Notes: a model not told the origin generated them from the letters alone. A stretch of DNA of 54,892 nucleotides from Deltaproteobacteria bacterium (GCA_019313825.1 JAFDAM010000005.1:1-54892), one strand, 5' to 3'; shown: positions 10,034 through 19,682, counted from the stretch's first letter. Program-made: numbers and translations.

Positions 10034-10928
10034 TTATATAACGGCTCAAAAAAAGGCCTAAGACAAAGAGGAGACCCTGGACGATAGCCGTCTGTACGGT
10101 TAAGGCCTGGGCAGGTATAAGGCCCTCGTAAGAAAGATACTCCTTCCAGGCAATCCTCATAGCCTTAAAGGCCAATGGAAAAGAGATAAAAGCGATCATG
10201 GTCAAGTAGGAGAAACCCATGACACCGACAAGCAGGATAATCGACACAAAGGAGAGCAGCATAATCAGGCAGTAGAAGTATCTTGCGATCTTCGGACCTA
10301 TCCTTACCACAAGGGTTCTCTTGCCCGCGTCCCTATCAGCCTGATAATCCGGGAACTGGTTTATCCAAATGATTCCCATGATGAGAAAGCCCATGGGAAC
10401 ACCCATGACAAAGGCCTCAAGGCTCATGCTCTCTGACATGACACAGTAGGAGCCGAGAGTGACCAGAGGGCCAAAGGCAAAGAAGATCACAATCTCGCCC
10501 CATCCCCTTGACATAAGCTGAAGCGGGGGAGCGGAGTAGGCCCAGCCTGCAAAGAGGCCCAGGAGGCCAAGAAGAACCGCAGGGAGCCTGCCGTAATATA
10601 TGAGCAAGATAGCCGAAAAAAGGGCGAGGGCAAAAAAGAAAAGGGACATCACCAGGACAATCCCGGCCTTTAGTTCGCCATCCTGGATGACCCGGCTCCC
10701 TCCACTAAAGGGTGTCGGGCGCACATTGATGGGATCGCTGCCCCTGGCATCATAATAGTCATTGAGGAGGTTGGCTGCCAGATGGAGCGCTGCCACACCT
10801 ACCACGGTAATAATAAAAAGAGAGAAGGAGAAATGCTTCTCTGTAAAGGCAAATACCGCGCCTATTAAGACAGACACGACAGATACGGATATAAATGGCG
10901 CTCTTAGCGCCTTGATATATACATTCAT
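10026..10928 (-). CDS. menA: MenA-like UbiA-family prenyltransferase
   Basis: This 300-aa polytopic membrane protein has the UbiA-family metal/diphosphate motif NLLNDYYDARGSD near residue 53 and a second acidic motif, NQFPDYQADRDAGKRTL, near residue 190. It carries about eight or nine hydrophobic helices. The arrangement and the neighbouring RPTPFSGGSRVIQDG sequence fit 1,4-dihydroxy-2-naphthoate polyprenyltransferase (MenA), the membrane step of menaquinone synthesis. No other men genes are nearby, so a different aromatic acceptor cannot be excluded. The gene overlaps mltG and has a 155-bp gap upstream that contains a TTGAACC-type periodic tract. Confidence 0.82.
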   Translation of the reverse strand: MNVYIKALRAPFISVSVVSVLIGAVFAFTEKHFSFSLFIITVVGVAALHLAANLLNDYYDARGSDPINVRPTPFSGGSRVIQDGELKAGIVLVMSLFFFALALFSAILLIYYGRLPAVLLGLLGLFAGWAYSAPPLQLMSRGWGEIVIFFAFGPLVTLGSYCVMSESMSLEAFVMGVPMGFLIMGIIWINQFPDYQADRDAGKRTLVVRIGPKIARYFYCLIMLLSFVSIILLVGVMGFSYLTMIAFISFPLAFKAMRIAWKEYLSYEGLIPAQALTVQTAIVQGLLFVLGLFLSRYINV

Positions 10929-10975
10929 TTTATTGGATCCTTTAGTCTTTTTTAAAATAAATATCGTAACTACTC

Positions 10976-11036
10976 AGGTTATAAGGTTCACGGTTCATCG
11001 TTCTCCAATCTTGAACCTTTGAACCTTGAACCTGAA
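10976..11036. repeat. Degenerate TTGAACC-type tract
   Basis: A tract of drifting 7-8 bp units (GGTTCACGGTTCATCGTT, then CTTGAACCTTTGAACCTTGAACC) in the gap upstream of the menA-like gene. The same unit recurs near 15950, 18665 and 47785. Confidence 0.7.
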
Positions 11037-11083
11037 AAGTACATATTATTATCTAAAAATAAAAAATTCAACAAAGATGCGGG

Positions 11084-11737
11084 CTACCTTTCCCAACCTG
11101 CAAGGGGGCAGCTTTCACAGAGGGGCTTTCTGCGGCAATACTCTTTGCCGGTTTTAACGATCAATGCGTGGAATTCATTGAAAAGCATCACATCTTCCGG
11201 AAGATTATCCATGAAGAGTTCCTGGAGATCATAATAGGTGGCCTGATCATCCGCCAGACCATGTTGATTTAAGATACGGTGGGTATAGGTATCAATGACG
11301 AACACAGGACGTTGTGCCGCATAGAGTACGATACTGTCCGCTGTCTCCGGTCCGACCCCTTTTACGGTAAGGAGTCCCTCTCTCAACCCCACTGTCTCTT
11401 CGTTCAGGAGGCCTTTGAGGTCACCCTTATATCTTTTCACGATAAAGTCTATCAGGTTCTTTAATCGTCCGGCCTTGACGTTAAAATACCCGGCCGGCCT
11501 TATCTTTTCCGCAAGACTGGTCCGTGAGATGGCCCGGAGGGCCTCCACGGAAAGGAGGTTCTCCTTCTTAAGGTTTCCAATGGCCTTCTCCACGTTCTTC
11601 CAGTTTGTATTCTGCGTGAGGATGGCCCCGGTCATAATCTCCAGCACAGTCTCTCCCGGCCACCAGTATTGGGGGCCGAAATGATTCAACAGGAGATCAA
11701 ACATCTCCTTCAACCTCTGACCGGTTGAGCTTTGCAA
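11084..11737 (-). CDS. Endonuclease III-like (HhH-GPD) DNA glycosylase
   Basis: The 217-aa protein has the helix-hairpin-helix-GPD fold of base-excision glycosylases. VKGVGPETADSIVLYAA is the hairpin motif and FVIDTYTHRI holds the catalytic aspartate. The lysine that gives E. coli Nth its lyase activity is replaced (GPET where Nth has GRKT), so it is probably monofunctional, like MagIII-type 3-methyladenine glycosylases. The C-terminal iron-sulfur motif is incomplete: YCRRKPLCESCPL has three cysteines and the protein ends before a fourth. I prefer the TTG at 11737, which follows GGGAGG at a good distance; a GTG at 11743 is the alternative. It lies divergent from fusA. Confidence 0.85.
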   Translation of the reverse strand: MQSSTGQRLKEMFDLLLNHFGPQYWWPGETVLEIMTGAILTQNTNWKNVEKAIGNLKKENLLSVEALRAISRTSLAEKIRPAGYFNVKAGRLKNLIDFIVKRYKGDLKGLLNEETVGLREGLLTVKGVGPETADSIVLYAAQRPVFVIDTYTHRILNQHGLADDQATYYDLQELFMDNLPEDVMLFNEFHALIVKTGKEYCRRKPLCESCPLAGWER

Positions 11738-11761
11738 GAACACCTCCCTCTCTCTTTATTG

Positions 11762-11807
11762 CCTTGACAGGCAAGGCAGGATACCTTAGATTTACGCTTC
11801 ATGTCAA
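11762..11807 (-). promoter_or_regulatory. Promoter and leader hairpin of the glycosylase gene
   Basis: On the minus strand TTGACA (11807-11802) and TATCCT (11783-11778) are 18 bases apart, a fair sigma-70 match. Just downstream GCCTTG/CAAGGC (11762-11777) forms a small hairpin between the promoter and the start codon. Confidence 0.5.
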
Positions 11808-11899
11808 CGTGGCAAAGGCATTAGAAGATTGCGCCCATAATTCTTTCTCAGATATTAGGCGTAGGTAATCAACAGGGAACAGAATTTGAAAGACCGGAT

Positions 11900-13930
11900 A
11901 TGTCATCGATACAAAAACTTACAAAGACACGTAATATAGGAATCATCGCCCATATTGACGCTGGAAAAACCACAATTACCGAACGGATACTCTACTATAC
12001 CGGCAAGGTACACAAGATGGGTGAAGTCCATGATGGAGAGGCCACCATGGACTGGATGCTGGAGGAGAGGGAGAGGGGTATCACCATCACCTCTGCTGTA
12101 ACCTCCTGCAACTGGCTTGGGCACACTATAAATATCATTGATACACCCGGCCATGTGGATTTTACAATCGAGGTAGAACGATCACTCAGGGTCCTGGATG
12201 GGGCCATAGGTGTCTTTTGTGCTGTCGGTGGGGTAGAACCCCAGTCAGAGACCGTCTGGCATCAGGCCGATCGGTACAAAGTGCCCAAAATGGTCTTTGT
12301 TAATAAAATGGATCGTATCGGCGCTGACTTTTTCCGTGTCATTGAGATGACGAAGGATCGTCTTGGAGCCGATCCTCTGATCCTGCAGCTACCATGGGGA
12401 TCTGAAGAGAATTATCAGGGAGTTATTGATCTGCTGAGCATGAAAGCCGTTATATGGGAAGAGGAGACCCTAGGCGCTGAATTCAAGGAGATGCCGATCC
12501 CTTCAGAACTGATGGAAGAGGCATCAAAATACAGGGAGATGCTCTTAGAGACCGTGGCAGACAAAGACGACCGGATAATGGACAGGTATCTATCTGATGA
12601 GGATATTGATCCAAAGGAGTTAAAGCGGGCGATACGAACCGCAACCATTAATCTTGAAACGGTTCCCGTCTTCTGCGGCGCCGCCTTGCGTAACAAGGGC
12701 ATACAGCCCTTGCTTGACAGCATCATTGAATATCTTCCTTCCCCCCTTGATGTACCGCCCATCACAGGGGATGTGCCTGCCACCGGAAAAGAGGAAACGA
12801 GACCTGCCAATCCTAATGGGCCTTTTTCCGCCCTGGCATTTAAGGTCATGATGGACCGGGGCAGAAAGATGACCTACGTTCGGATATATTCCGGTTCAGT
12901 AAAGGCAGGGGATACTGTCTATAATCCCGGGAAAAAGGTTAAGGAAAAAATGGCGCGGATCTTAAAGATGCATTCCAATAAGAGGGCGCGGATAAATCAG
13001 GCCTCAGCCGGCGATATCATAGCGGTCATGGGTCTGAAGATAGCCGCCACAGGAGATACTCTTTGCAGCGCATCAGACCCAATCCTGCTTGAGCCCATTC
13101 AGATTACTGAACCTGTTATATCCGTGGCAGCAGAGCCCAAACGGGTTCAAGACCAGGACAAGCTCATGGATGCCCTCAGGAAACTATCCGATGAAGATCC
13201 CACCTTTCGGTTCAGGATTGATGATGAGACCGGGCAGACAGTCATCTCAGGTATGGGGGAACTCCACCTGGAGGTCATTATTGGGCGTATCAAACGGGAG
13301 TTCTTTGTCGAGACCAACCAGGGAAAGCCCCAGGTGGTTTACAGGGAGACTGCGGTGAAAAAGGTGGTGCACGAGGAGGTCTTTGAAAAAGAGCTGGCCG
13401 GACAGCAACATTTTGCCGGTGTCAAAATTGAGATATCTCCAAGACAAAGAGGCGAAGGGAATCGCTTTGTCGATCGTTGTGAAAACCCGGATCTTACCGA
13501 AGAGTTCATCAATGCCATCAGGGAAGGCATTGATGAGGCAACCAACAACGGTGTTATCATGGGGTATCCCGTTTTAGACACGGAAACCTCCCTCCTGGAT
13601 GTCCGGATACGCGAGACATCCGACGCCATGGCCTTTAATGTGGCAGCCGGAATGGCCTTTCAGAACTCCTTTCAACAGGCTGATCCGATCCTTCTTGAAC
13701 CCATTATGGAGGCTGAGATACTGGTCCCCGAGGCGTTCATGGGAGATGTCATCGACGATCTGAATACCAGGCAGGGAAAGATCTCTCAGATTACCAATAA
13801 AGGAACGATTCAGGTGCTGACAGCCTGTGTCCCCCTTTCCAAGATGTTCGGCTATTCCACTTCCCTTCGTTCCGTCTCACAGGGCCGGGGCACCTTCAGC
13901 ATGCAGTTCAGCCACTATGACAAGTCCTGA
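11900..13930 (+). CDS. fusA: Elongation factor G
   Basis: The 676-aa GTPase moves tRNAs and mRNA through the ribosome. The P-loop AHIDAGKTT is near residue 18, the switch sequence [11 protein letters not shown] near 56, DTPGHVDF near 80 and NKMD near 134. The domain order fits EF-G through to the C-terminal elements ([23 protein letters not shown]). It stands alone, not beside rpsL, rpsG or tuf. This suggests either a dispersed str operon or a second EF-G paralogue, such as one specialised for ribosome recycling. Its length is slightly short of the usual 690-700. The upstream ribosome site is weak (GAAAGA). Confidence 0.93.
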   Translation: MSSIQKLTKTRNIGIIAHIDAGKTTITERILYYTGKVHKMGEVHDGEATMDWMLEERERGITITSAVTSCNWLGHTINIIDTPGHVDFTIEVERSLRVLDGAIGVFCAVGGVEPQSETVWHQADRYKVPKMVFVNKMDRIGADFFRVIEMTKDRLGADPLILQLPWGSEENYQGVIDLLSMKAVIWEEETLGAEFKEMPIPSELMEEASKYREMLLETVADKDDRIMDRYLSDEDIDPKELKRAIRTATINLETVPVFCGAALRNKGIQPLLDSIIEYLPSPLDVPPITGDVPATGKEETRPANPNGPFSALAFKVMMDRGRKMTYVRIYSGSVKAGDTVYNPGKKVKEKMARILKMHSNKRARINQASAGDIIAVMGLKIAATGDTLCSASDPILLEPIQITEPVISVAAEPKRVQDQDKLMDALRKLSDEDPTFRFRIDDETGQTVISGMGELHLEVIIGRIKREFFVETNQGKPQVVYRETAVKKVVHEEVFEKELAGQQHFAGVKIEISPRQRGEGNRFVDRCENPDLTEEFINAIREGIDEATNNGVIMGYPVLDTETSLLDVRIRETSDAMAFNVAAGMAFQNSFQQADPILLEPIMEAEILVPEAFMGDVIDDLNTRQGKISQITNKGTIQVLTACVPLSKMFGYSTSLRSVSQGRGTFSMQFSHYDKS

Positions 13931-13979
13931 CCAGGCATTTTAAGACTCTGCTTTGCATGCGAATCGTGTGTAAAAACCT

Positions 13980-14280
13980 GGTAAAGTTAAAAAGTGTGCA
14001 CACTATCAGTTTCATGAGGAAATGATTATTTTTAAATAATTAAATCATGTGATGCTCATTTCTTCAAAGCGATATCTATTACCGGGGTTGCATGTGACCA
14101 AATATTTGGGGTTTTTTAAAGTCCTGTAGTAACTGCCATATGTCCTGTGGCGCAAACCCCAAATATTTGATCACGGCAAGGTATGGGTGGAATTCTTTTG
14201 TGAGATATCGCTTTTCAGAAACAATCATCACATTCTCAATGGAGCATTTTTCGGGTATGTACACACTTTTGAACGTTACC
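13980..14280. repeat. Complete palindromic element, copy A (about 301 bp)
   Basis: The ends are inverted repeats of about 22 bp (GGTAAAGTTAAAAAGTGTG on the left; the right end, CACACTTTTGAACGTTACC, reads back as its near-complement). Inside are AAAGCGATATCT / AGATATCGCTTT, and then the innermost arms ACCAAATATTTGGGG / CCCCAAATATTTGAT. CCAAATATTTGG is itself a perfect palindrome. The core is related to copies at 32530 and 41797, and the left arm to the partial copy at 6220. It has no transposase and looks like a MITE-style or structured-RNA repeat. Confidence 0.8.
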
Positions 14281-14417
14281 AAAAAATTTAGGTTCTCCAG
14301 AAGAATCTGTGTGCAAATATATTTAACGGAAATAGACAAGTAACTGAATTTTTGGTTTTATTAGGAGATATACGGGGTATGGAGTCTTTTCTTCGATTAT
14401 CAAAGGAGGAATAAATC

Positions 14418-14993
14418 ATGGATCTTTATGAAGCCATAGAAAAGAGAAGGACAACCCGGCAATTCAAAGGCCCTGCCAGCGAAGAGCAGTTAAAACGAAT
14501 AATCGAAGCCGGAACAAAGGCCCCTTCACCCGGGAATAACCAGTGCTGGGAGTTTGTCGTTGTTGATGACCCGGAGCTAAAGGATAAGATCGGTGAAATG
14601 AAATACGTCCTGTCAAGGGGAGACAAGTCGAGGGAAGAACCGGTCTCTCCTGAGAAAGAGGAGGATGCCTCGGGGCAGAAATCCTGTATCACCAGCTCCA
14701 GTCTGATCCTTATTTATTATGACACCGGGACCATGGGAAAACTCGGCGCCAGGACAAATGCCGCCGCTGCCTGGTCATGCATTGAGAATATGCTCCTTAC
14801 CGCAACAGCCGAGGGAATGGCCTCAAAAATTACCACCTACTGGGGAGAGATGCCGGATGCCATCGCCAGCCTCGTAAACGCTCCGAAAAGAATGGAATTA
14901 GCGGCTGCCATCTCCATAGGAACAGCCGCGGAAGAGCCGTCACCGAGAGACCTCAGGCCCGATGGGAGCTGGCTTCACCAAAACCGTTTTTAG
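14418..14993 (+). CDS. Nitroreductase-family flavoprotein
   Basis: The 191-aa protein has the N-terminal signature of FMN-dependent nitroreductases: MDLYEAIEKRRTTRQF, then IIEAGTKAPSPGNNQCWEFVVV, where the Arg-Arg-Thr and Ser-Pro-Gly-Asn-Asn-Gln residues usually contact FMN. The middle AAAAWSCIENMLLTATAEGM matches the dimer-interface helix. It probably reduces a nitro, quinone or other electrophilic substrate with NAD(P)H in the cytoplasm; the substrate is unknown. AAAGGAGG lies 8 bases before the ATG. The gene follows the palindromic element and converges on the DUF169 gene. Confidence 0.9.
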   Translation: MDLYEAIEKRRTTRQFKGPASEEQLKRIIEAGTKAPSPGNNQCWEFVVVDDPELKDKIGEMKYVLSRGDKSREEPVSPEKEEDASGQKSCITSSSLILIYYDTGTMGKLGARTNAAAAWSCIENMLLTATAEGMASKITTYWGEMPDAIASLVNAPKRMELAAAISIGTAAEEPSPRDLRPDGSWLHQNRF

Positions 14994-15033
14994 AGAGAAG
15001 GGAACGATAAAGGGGCATAGAGAGATGAAGTCA

Positions 15034-15879
15034 CTACTTTGACGCCCTATGCATCTTCAATATCTCTGCCATTTCAGCATAGAAAGGCGGCAACCATCCC
15101 TCAGGCGCTACCTGATATCTTGTAGGCGTTCCCATGTTCGGACGATCCATTCCAACAAGCAGTTGTTCCACCTTCTCCATGGGAATCGAAATCACGAGTT
15201 CACTGGGTAGACCTATAGCCGATGCTATGTCACCATAACACGGATTGCTTATCCAGAAATCGCCGTTCTGAATGGGTGGTACGACGTAATTAACACAACC
15301 GCCTTCTGATGCGATCTTACACTGTACCGATTCACCCCACTGATATGATATTCCACTGAGCACTAGGTTCAGTTGAACCGGATTAATAAAAAGAATAGCC
15401 AGATCCGGCCGAAAACCGGCCCTCATCAAGGGAGCCGAAATTATGCCTACATATTGATCAGGTTCAAACCGGGGAACCTCTGAGGCCCATTTAAGGGCGA
15501 TTTCGTGATCCTTTGCGCCCATGGGATAACGTGTCTTTCCGTCGAGAAAGGCCTCCAATCCCGCGTTATACGCGTCCATATCCCCGCCTGTAATTCCATA
15601 AGCTATTACGGGTTCAAAGCACCACATATCATCCTTCTTTTGCGCGATCATCTCTCCTGTCCTGCGCGAAAGCGCAAAGCACTGGCATGTGTTAAGGTAG
15701 CACCCGAAATCCCTTAACGGCCTCTTTGCCTGCTCAGGGATATTATCGTCCTTTGTTAGCATCTTCACGGCTAGGGGATAAGATGACGACATCCTTAATA
15801 TCCTCTCAAACTTCTCTGCGTATGTCTTATAAACAGGTTCCAAAGGTTCACACGTTGTCATCATCGCTTTAAATGCCAT
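15034..15879 (-). CDS. DUF169-family protein
   Basis: The 281-aa protein fits the DUF169 family by its CYLNTCQCFALSRRTGEMI and QCKIASEGGCVNYVVPP sequences. The function of the family is unknown; members are common in methanogens and sulfate reducers. Several conserved cysteines could bind a metal or cluster. The start at 15879 is chosen because AGAGGAGAG precedes it; the open frame extends upstream to 15945 without a ribosome site. It lies just downstream of the AOR gene on the same strand, separated by 246 bp, so co-expression is possible but unproven. Confidence 0.8.
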   Translation of the reverse strand: MAFKAMMTTCEPLEPVYKTYAEKFERILRMSSSYPLAVKMLTKDDNIPEQAKRPLRDFGCYLNTCQCFALSRRTGEMIAQKKDDMWCFEPVIAYGITGGDMDAYNAGLEAFLDGKTRYPMGAKDHEIALKWASEVPRFEPDQYVGIISAPLMRAGFRPDLAILFINPVQLNLVLSGISYQWGESVQCKIASEGGCVNYVVPPIQNGDFWISNPCYGDIASAIGLPSELVISIPMEKVEQLLVGMDRPNMGTPTRYQVAPEGWLPPFYAEMAEILKMHRASK

Positions 15880-15941
15880 ATTTCTCTCCTCTTGATCAGT
15901 TTTAGGTTTATTGTTGCCACACAGTTTATCAGGTTTATGGT

Positions 15942-15990
15942 TCATAGCTTTACAACTTTGAACTTTGAGCCCTTGAACCGTAAACCTGAG
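15942..15990. repeat. Degenerate TTGAAC-type tract
   Basis: ACTTTGAACTTTGAGCCCTTGAACC-like units of 7-8 bp lie upstream of the DUF169 gene. The rest of the 15880-16125 gap shows no gene. Confidence 0.6.
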
Positions 15991-16125
15991 CAGTTATGTT
16001 TCAGCCGATCCTACTATAATGCTGACTTCCTATCCCTATCCCATAGCTTTTTTCCTCCAATGTTCCAATAATCCTCCCTATCGTTAAATATACCCCGGCC
16101 ATAAGGAAGACCGGAGTTAAAGGTT

Positions 16126-18036
16126 CTATAGCAATCTTCCCGTCTCTTGGAGCTTCTCCGCAATGTCATCCATGTCCAGATCTCTTAGACACTTACCTGT
16201 CTGCCAGCCGGTCTCCTTATCCCATTCATGAAGCTCATAGAACCTGTCCAGCATCTCATCCCACTTTTCCCCATCACACCTCTGCCCTGCATATGGTCCG
16301 GATTTAATCGGCTCCTCCATGTATCTTGCTGGAGGAAGATCATCTTTCCTGTCAAAACCCGCGTGGATGGTGTTAAATGCCTTCTCAAGATTATATGAAC
16401 GTCTTCCCATCAACATGAGTTCCTCTTCCGTCAAATCAATACCCATGGCCGAGCTTATAAGTTCGGCATAGTCCGATGGCTCAAGCGCATATGCTCCGGT
16501 GAATGTCCCCATATAGACGCAGACACCCGTCATATTCTCTATCTCCTGGGCTCGCACCTGCCAGAAGACTGCTTCAGGGATGTTCTCATATCCATTTGCT
16601 GTCCATGTAATATCCCTCGGACCGCTGTTACGGGGGGAAGCTACAGCACCCCGCAGATGTCTGCCGGCAACAGGCGACGTCGACACACCGAAACCAAACC
16701 CCTTCGTGACCCTGTAACCATCAAAGGTATCCTGTCCTTTCATGTGGATGGCGAACTTTTCCGATCCTCTGCCCAGCTTGCGCGATGCCTCCTTGACTCC
16801 ATCTGCCAGGAGATCACCGAATCCTTCACGATAGGCGATCTTCCTCTCTAATTCCATCATTGCATCCGCGTTCCCCCATTCAAGCTCCAGGCCATCGGTA
16901 TCTTCTTTGGTAAGCAGACCATTCTCAAAACACTCAAACGCCCATGATGAAACCACTGAAGCCATATCTCCATCCAGACCTAACTGATTGGCCATAAGAT
17001 GGTATCTAAGGGACGCGGCAGGATCATCTACATCCATCCTCATTGACCACCCGGCAGAATTCATCCAGTATCCTATTCCTTTTGTATCTCTATATCTACC
17101 CTCCCCTATCTCGTAGTAAGGCATGCAACCGGCAGGACAGCCGATACAGGCCGTCATATTCTTCCTGTATCTGGGGACACCTGTCTTCTTGCCCGCGAGT
17201 CTTCTTTTTTTCTCCATCGGCCAGTATTCGTCCTGCCCGTTTCTGACGAGTGAAGCCATATCAAAGAGAGGGCTCTCGGGGAAATAGGCCCCTTCTATTA
17301 CCCCCTTCCGCATTGATCCGATATAATGAGAAGCCATGACCTTTTTGAAGGCCCTGTTTGCCGCGTCAAGGAATCTGTCCGGCCGGGCTATCTTGATTGC
17401 CCCATGTCCGCGCACAGCCAAGGCCTTAAGGTTCTTACTCCCCATTACGCACCCTACGCCGGAGCCTGCCGCCGCCTTGGCACAGTCAACAATGATACTT
17501 GCGCCCCTGACAAGGTTTTCGCCTGCCGGACCTATGGACGCCACTTCTATGCTGTCATCGCCCAGATCCCTTTGCAGGATCTCTTCTGTCTCATAGGTTG
17601 TCTTGCCCCAGACGGATCCCGCGTCTCTCAGTTCAACACTCCCGTCCTGTATCCAGAGGCAGACAGGACTCTCCGCCCTGCCTGTAATCACTACATGGTC
17701 AAAGCCCGCGTATTTCAATTCCACGCCGAAATTACCGCCAACATTAGCTGAGCCCTTTCCATTATTGAACGCGTTCTTTGTGTCAATCGAGACCCTGCAC
17801 GCGCCCGGCGCAAGCGTGCCCACGAGGCACCCGGCGCCAAAGATAAGCATATTCTCAGGATCTGACCATCTGGTTTCCGGGGCCGCCTCATTCAGCAGGA
17901 TATAACTGTTTATAGCCCTGCCACCAATAAATCGTTCCGCGTACTTCCCTGTATCTTCGAATGATATCCTCTTATTGCTCAGGTCTACCCGCAGTATCTT
18001 ACCTGCCAGGCCGCCGCCAATCCTATCCATGCCCAT
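16126..18036 (-). CDS. aor: Tungsten aldehyde:ferredoxin oxidoreductase
   Basis: The 636-aa protein is of the AOR family, cytoplasmic enzymes with a tungsten-bis-pyranopterin cofactor and one 4Fe-4S cluster that oxidise aldehydes (or reduce acids) with ferredoxin. The N-terminal GGGLAGKILRVDLS and FIGGRAINSYIL sequences are typical. The cluster motif TACIGCPAGCMPYY and the distal cysteine in MTGVCVYMG are both present. The start at 18036 follows GGAGGTGAGA at good spacing, and only two bases separate it from the stop of the ferredoxin gene, so the pair is one operon. The physiological aldehyde cannot be told from sequence. Confidence 0.93.
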   Translation of the reverse strand: MGMDRIGGGLAGKILRVDLSNKRISFEDTGKYAERFIGGRAINSYILLNEAAPETRWSDPENMLIFGAGCLVGTLAPGACRVSIDTKNAFNNGKGSANVGGNFGVELKYAGFDHVVITGRAESPVCLWIQDGSVELRDAGSVWGKTTYETEEILQRDLGDDSIEVASIGPAGENLVRGASIIVDCAKAAAGSGVGCVMGSKNLKALAVRGHGAIKIARPDRFLDAANRAFKKVMASHYIGSMRKGVIEGAYFPESPLFDMASLVRNGQDEYWPMEKKRRLAGKKTGVPRYRKNMTACIGCPAGCMPYYEIGEGRYRDTKGIGYWMNSAGWSMRMDVDDPAASLRYHLMANQLGLDGDMASVVSSWAFECFENGLLTKEDTDGLELEWGNADAMMELERKIAYREGFGDLLADGVKEASRKLGRGSEKFAIHMKGQDTFDGYRVTKGFGFGVSTSPVAGRHLRGAVASPRNSGPRDITWTANGYENIPEAVFWQVRAQEIENMTGVCVYMGTFTGAYALEPSDYAELISSAMGIDLTEEELMLMGRRSYNLEKAFNTIHAGFDRKDDLPPARYMEEPIKSGPYAGQRCDGEKWDEMLDRFYELHEWDKETGWQTGKCLRDLDMDDIAEKLQETGRLL

Positions 18037-18038
18037 TT

Positions 18039-18275
18039 TTATCTCACCTCCCTCAACGCTCCGTAGAAGCAGTATTCCACGCACAGGGGCCTGGGCTCCT
18101 CCATACAGGAATCGCAGGTTGAATCAATAAACCATGAAATCTTCGCTGTCCTGTTATTCCTTGAAACCTTTATACTGGACAACTCTGGCGAGAAGACCTT
18201 TTCATGGTGGAAAGAACATACAAGTTCACAGCTCCGGCAACCAAAACACGCCTTTTCATCTCTTATTATCTTCAA
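18039..18275 (-). CDS. AOR-associated 4Fe-4S ferredoxin-like protein
   Basis: The protein has two cysteine groups, CFGCRSCELVC and CDSC-x7-C-x3-C (ending CVEYCFYGAL), so it can hold two 4Fe-4S clusters. It is the likely electron partner of the AOR encoded two bases downstream. The TTG at 18275 gives 78 residues and starts LKIIRDEKACFGC, as related ferredoxins do, with AAAGGGGAC upstream. An ATG at 18362 would add 29 residues (MVIYQNGKLYIEG...) that have no ferredoxin similarity and no ribosome site. Confidence 0.8.
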   Translation of the reverse strand: MKIIRDEKACFGCRSCELVCSFHHEKVFSPELSSIKVSRNNRTAKISWFIDSTCDSCMEEPRPLCVEYCFYGALREVR

Positions 18276-18457
18276 TCCCTTGTCCCCTTTTATTAAAATA
18301 ATTACTGATAGATACTTGTCATATCCCTCTATGTATAACTTGCCGTTTTGATAGATAACCACGGATAGATGTACAGAGAGCGTGGCTTCAAAGTCTATAA
18401 TGAAATGAATTAAGAACTTGCTTTTTGATAGGAAGTATAGGAATATAAGGTTAGCGT

Positions 18458-18488
18458 GTCAACAATTAATATATTATATATTGTTAAC
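18458..18488. promoter_or_regulatory. 31-bp AT-rich palindrome, possible operator
   Basis: GTCAACAAT and ATTGTTAAC form a nearly perfect dyad around an AT-only centre, between the divergent ferredoxin-AOR operon and the isochorismatase gene. The symmetry and position suit a dimeric regulator, but no regulator gene is adjacent. Confidence 0.4.
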
Positions 18489-18499
18489 TACTTAGGATA

Positions 18500-18700
18500 T
18501 CAGACGGGTTCAGAGGTTGTGGGTTCACATCAAACCCGCCTGCCATACGTCGTGCGGGTCTAAACCGTTGATTCGGGGACAAATCCAGCTATAGCGGGAC
18601 TGCCATTTGTGGTTTCATCAAATACCTGCTGTCCTACAAGCAAGGATAACGAAATAAAGCAGCCTTGAACCCCTGAACTCTGAAACTGTGAACGCTTACT
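18500..18700. repeat. Degenerate tract upstream of isochorismatase-like gene
   Basis: Drifting short units (GGTTCAGAGGTTGTGGGTTCA at the left, CTTGAACCCCTGAACTCTGAA at the right) flank a small CCCGCC...GCGGG hairpin near 18535. No gene is seen between 18363 and 18713. Confidence 0.55.
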
Positions 18701-18713
18701 AGGAGGTAAATGA

Positions 18714-19370
18714 ATGCCGCAAAAGATCTTAATGACATTGGATGAACAGATTGATCCCAAGCATACAGCCCTGATCGTCATCGACCCTCAAAAGGATTTT
18801 TGCGACCCGGATGGAATCCTGGCCAAGATTTTCAGGCAGGACGTTTCCCGCGTTCCCGGCGCGGTCAAACGATTAAATCCCCTTATTGAAAAGGCCAGAC
18901 AGACAGGAGTATCTGTCATTTGGGTCAGGGCATTTGCGGCAAAAGATAAAAGGAGACCAAACGCAATGGCCCTGCGTGGCAGGGGCGGTGATATCGTTGT
19001 GACAGAGGAAGGCAGCGAAGGGGCGGACTGGTATTCAGATATAGTCAAACCTTTGCCAACCGAACGCATAATTACCAAGTGGAATTACGACGCGTTTGAA
19101 GATACGGATCTGGACCTTCTGTTGAGCAGTAAAGAGATCTCCACCCTTATATTTACCGGATTTGCCACCAATGTCTGTGTCGAGACAACCGCAAGACACG
19201 GCTTCATTAAAGGATATTATATTGTTTTAGTCTCAGACTGCACCGGCTCATATACTCAGGAGGAACACGATGCCGCCCTTATTAATATTGAAAAGCACTT
19301 TGGCAAGGTGGCTACGAGTACTGAGATCATGGAAAGCTGGGAGGCTACAATTAGGGTTTCCCTCCAATAG
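18714..19370 (+). CDS. Isochorismatase-family cysteine hydrolase
   Basis: The 218-aa protein has the isochorismatase-like alpha/beta fold. The presumed triad is Asp in ALIVIDPQKDF, Lys in IITKWNYDAF and Cys in GFATNVCVETTARHG. The family includes nicotinamidases, amide hydrolases and isochorismate hydrolases; the substrate here is not clear. AGGAGG is 7 bases before the ATG. It is divergent from the ferredoxin-AOR operon across a 350-bp region that contains a palindrome. Confidence 0.9.
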   Translation: MPQKILMTLDEQIDPKHTALIVIDPQKDFCDPDGILAKIFRQDVSRVPGAVKRLNPLIEKARQTGVSVIWVRAFAAKDKRRPNAMALRGRGGDIVVTEEGSEGADWYSDIVKPLPTERIITKWNYDAFEDTDLDLLLSSKEISTLIFTGFATNVCVETTARHGFIKGYYIVLVSDCTGSYTQEEHDAALINIEKHFGKVATSTEIMESWEATIRVSLQ

Positions 19371-19682
19371 TGCCAAGATTCTCCTTCAGCATTTTCAGGA
19401 AGCTTCTGGCAGCGATTGAGAGATAGCGGGTTTCATATAAGTGCCGGAATTTACAATGACACATGTTTATTCGAAAATGCAGGTTGCCCTTGATAAACCA
19501 ACATTGCTTTATTGTAAGCATATTACTCTGTCAACTATTTGTACCAATAAATCAATTCTTTTCAAATATCTTTGATCCTCCATAACTGTGATTTTATCTT
19601 GACAATATTAACATATAAAAGTAAGTTTAATTGCAAAGTAACTTCCAAATAACAGACAACCATTATATATGGAGTTTCTGTA
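19371..19682. other. 312-bp gap before ihfA
   Basis: No gene is seen. TGCCA...TGGCA near 19371-19411 can form an imperfect hairpin after the isochorismatase-like gene. The right half is AT-rich and has a TTGACA at about 19598 that may belong to the ihfA promoter, although a well-spaced -10 is not clear. Confidence 0.5.

Noticed and set aside
14079-14339. 86-aa minus-strand frame in palindromic copy A
   Set aside because: It lies mostly inside the inverted repeats; the palindrome explains it better than a gene. The peptide similarity is kept as a separate low-interest finding.
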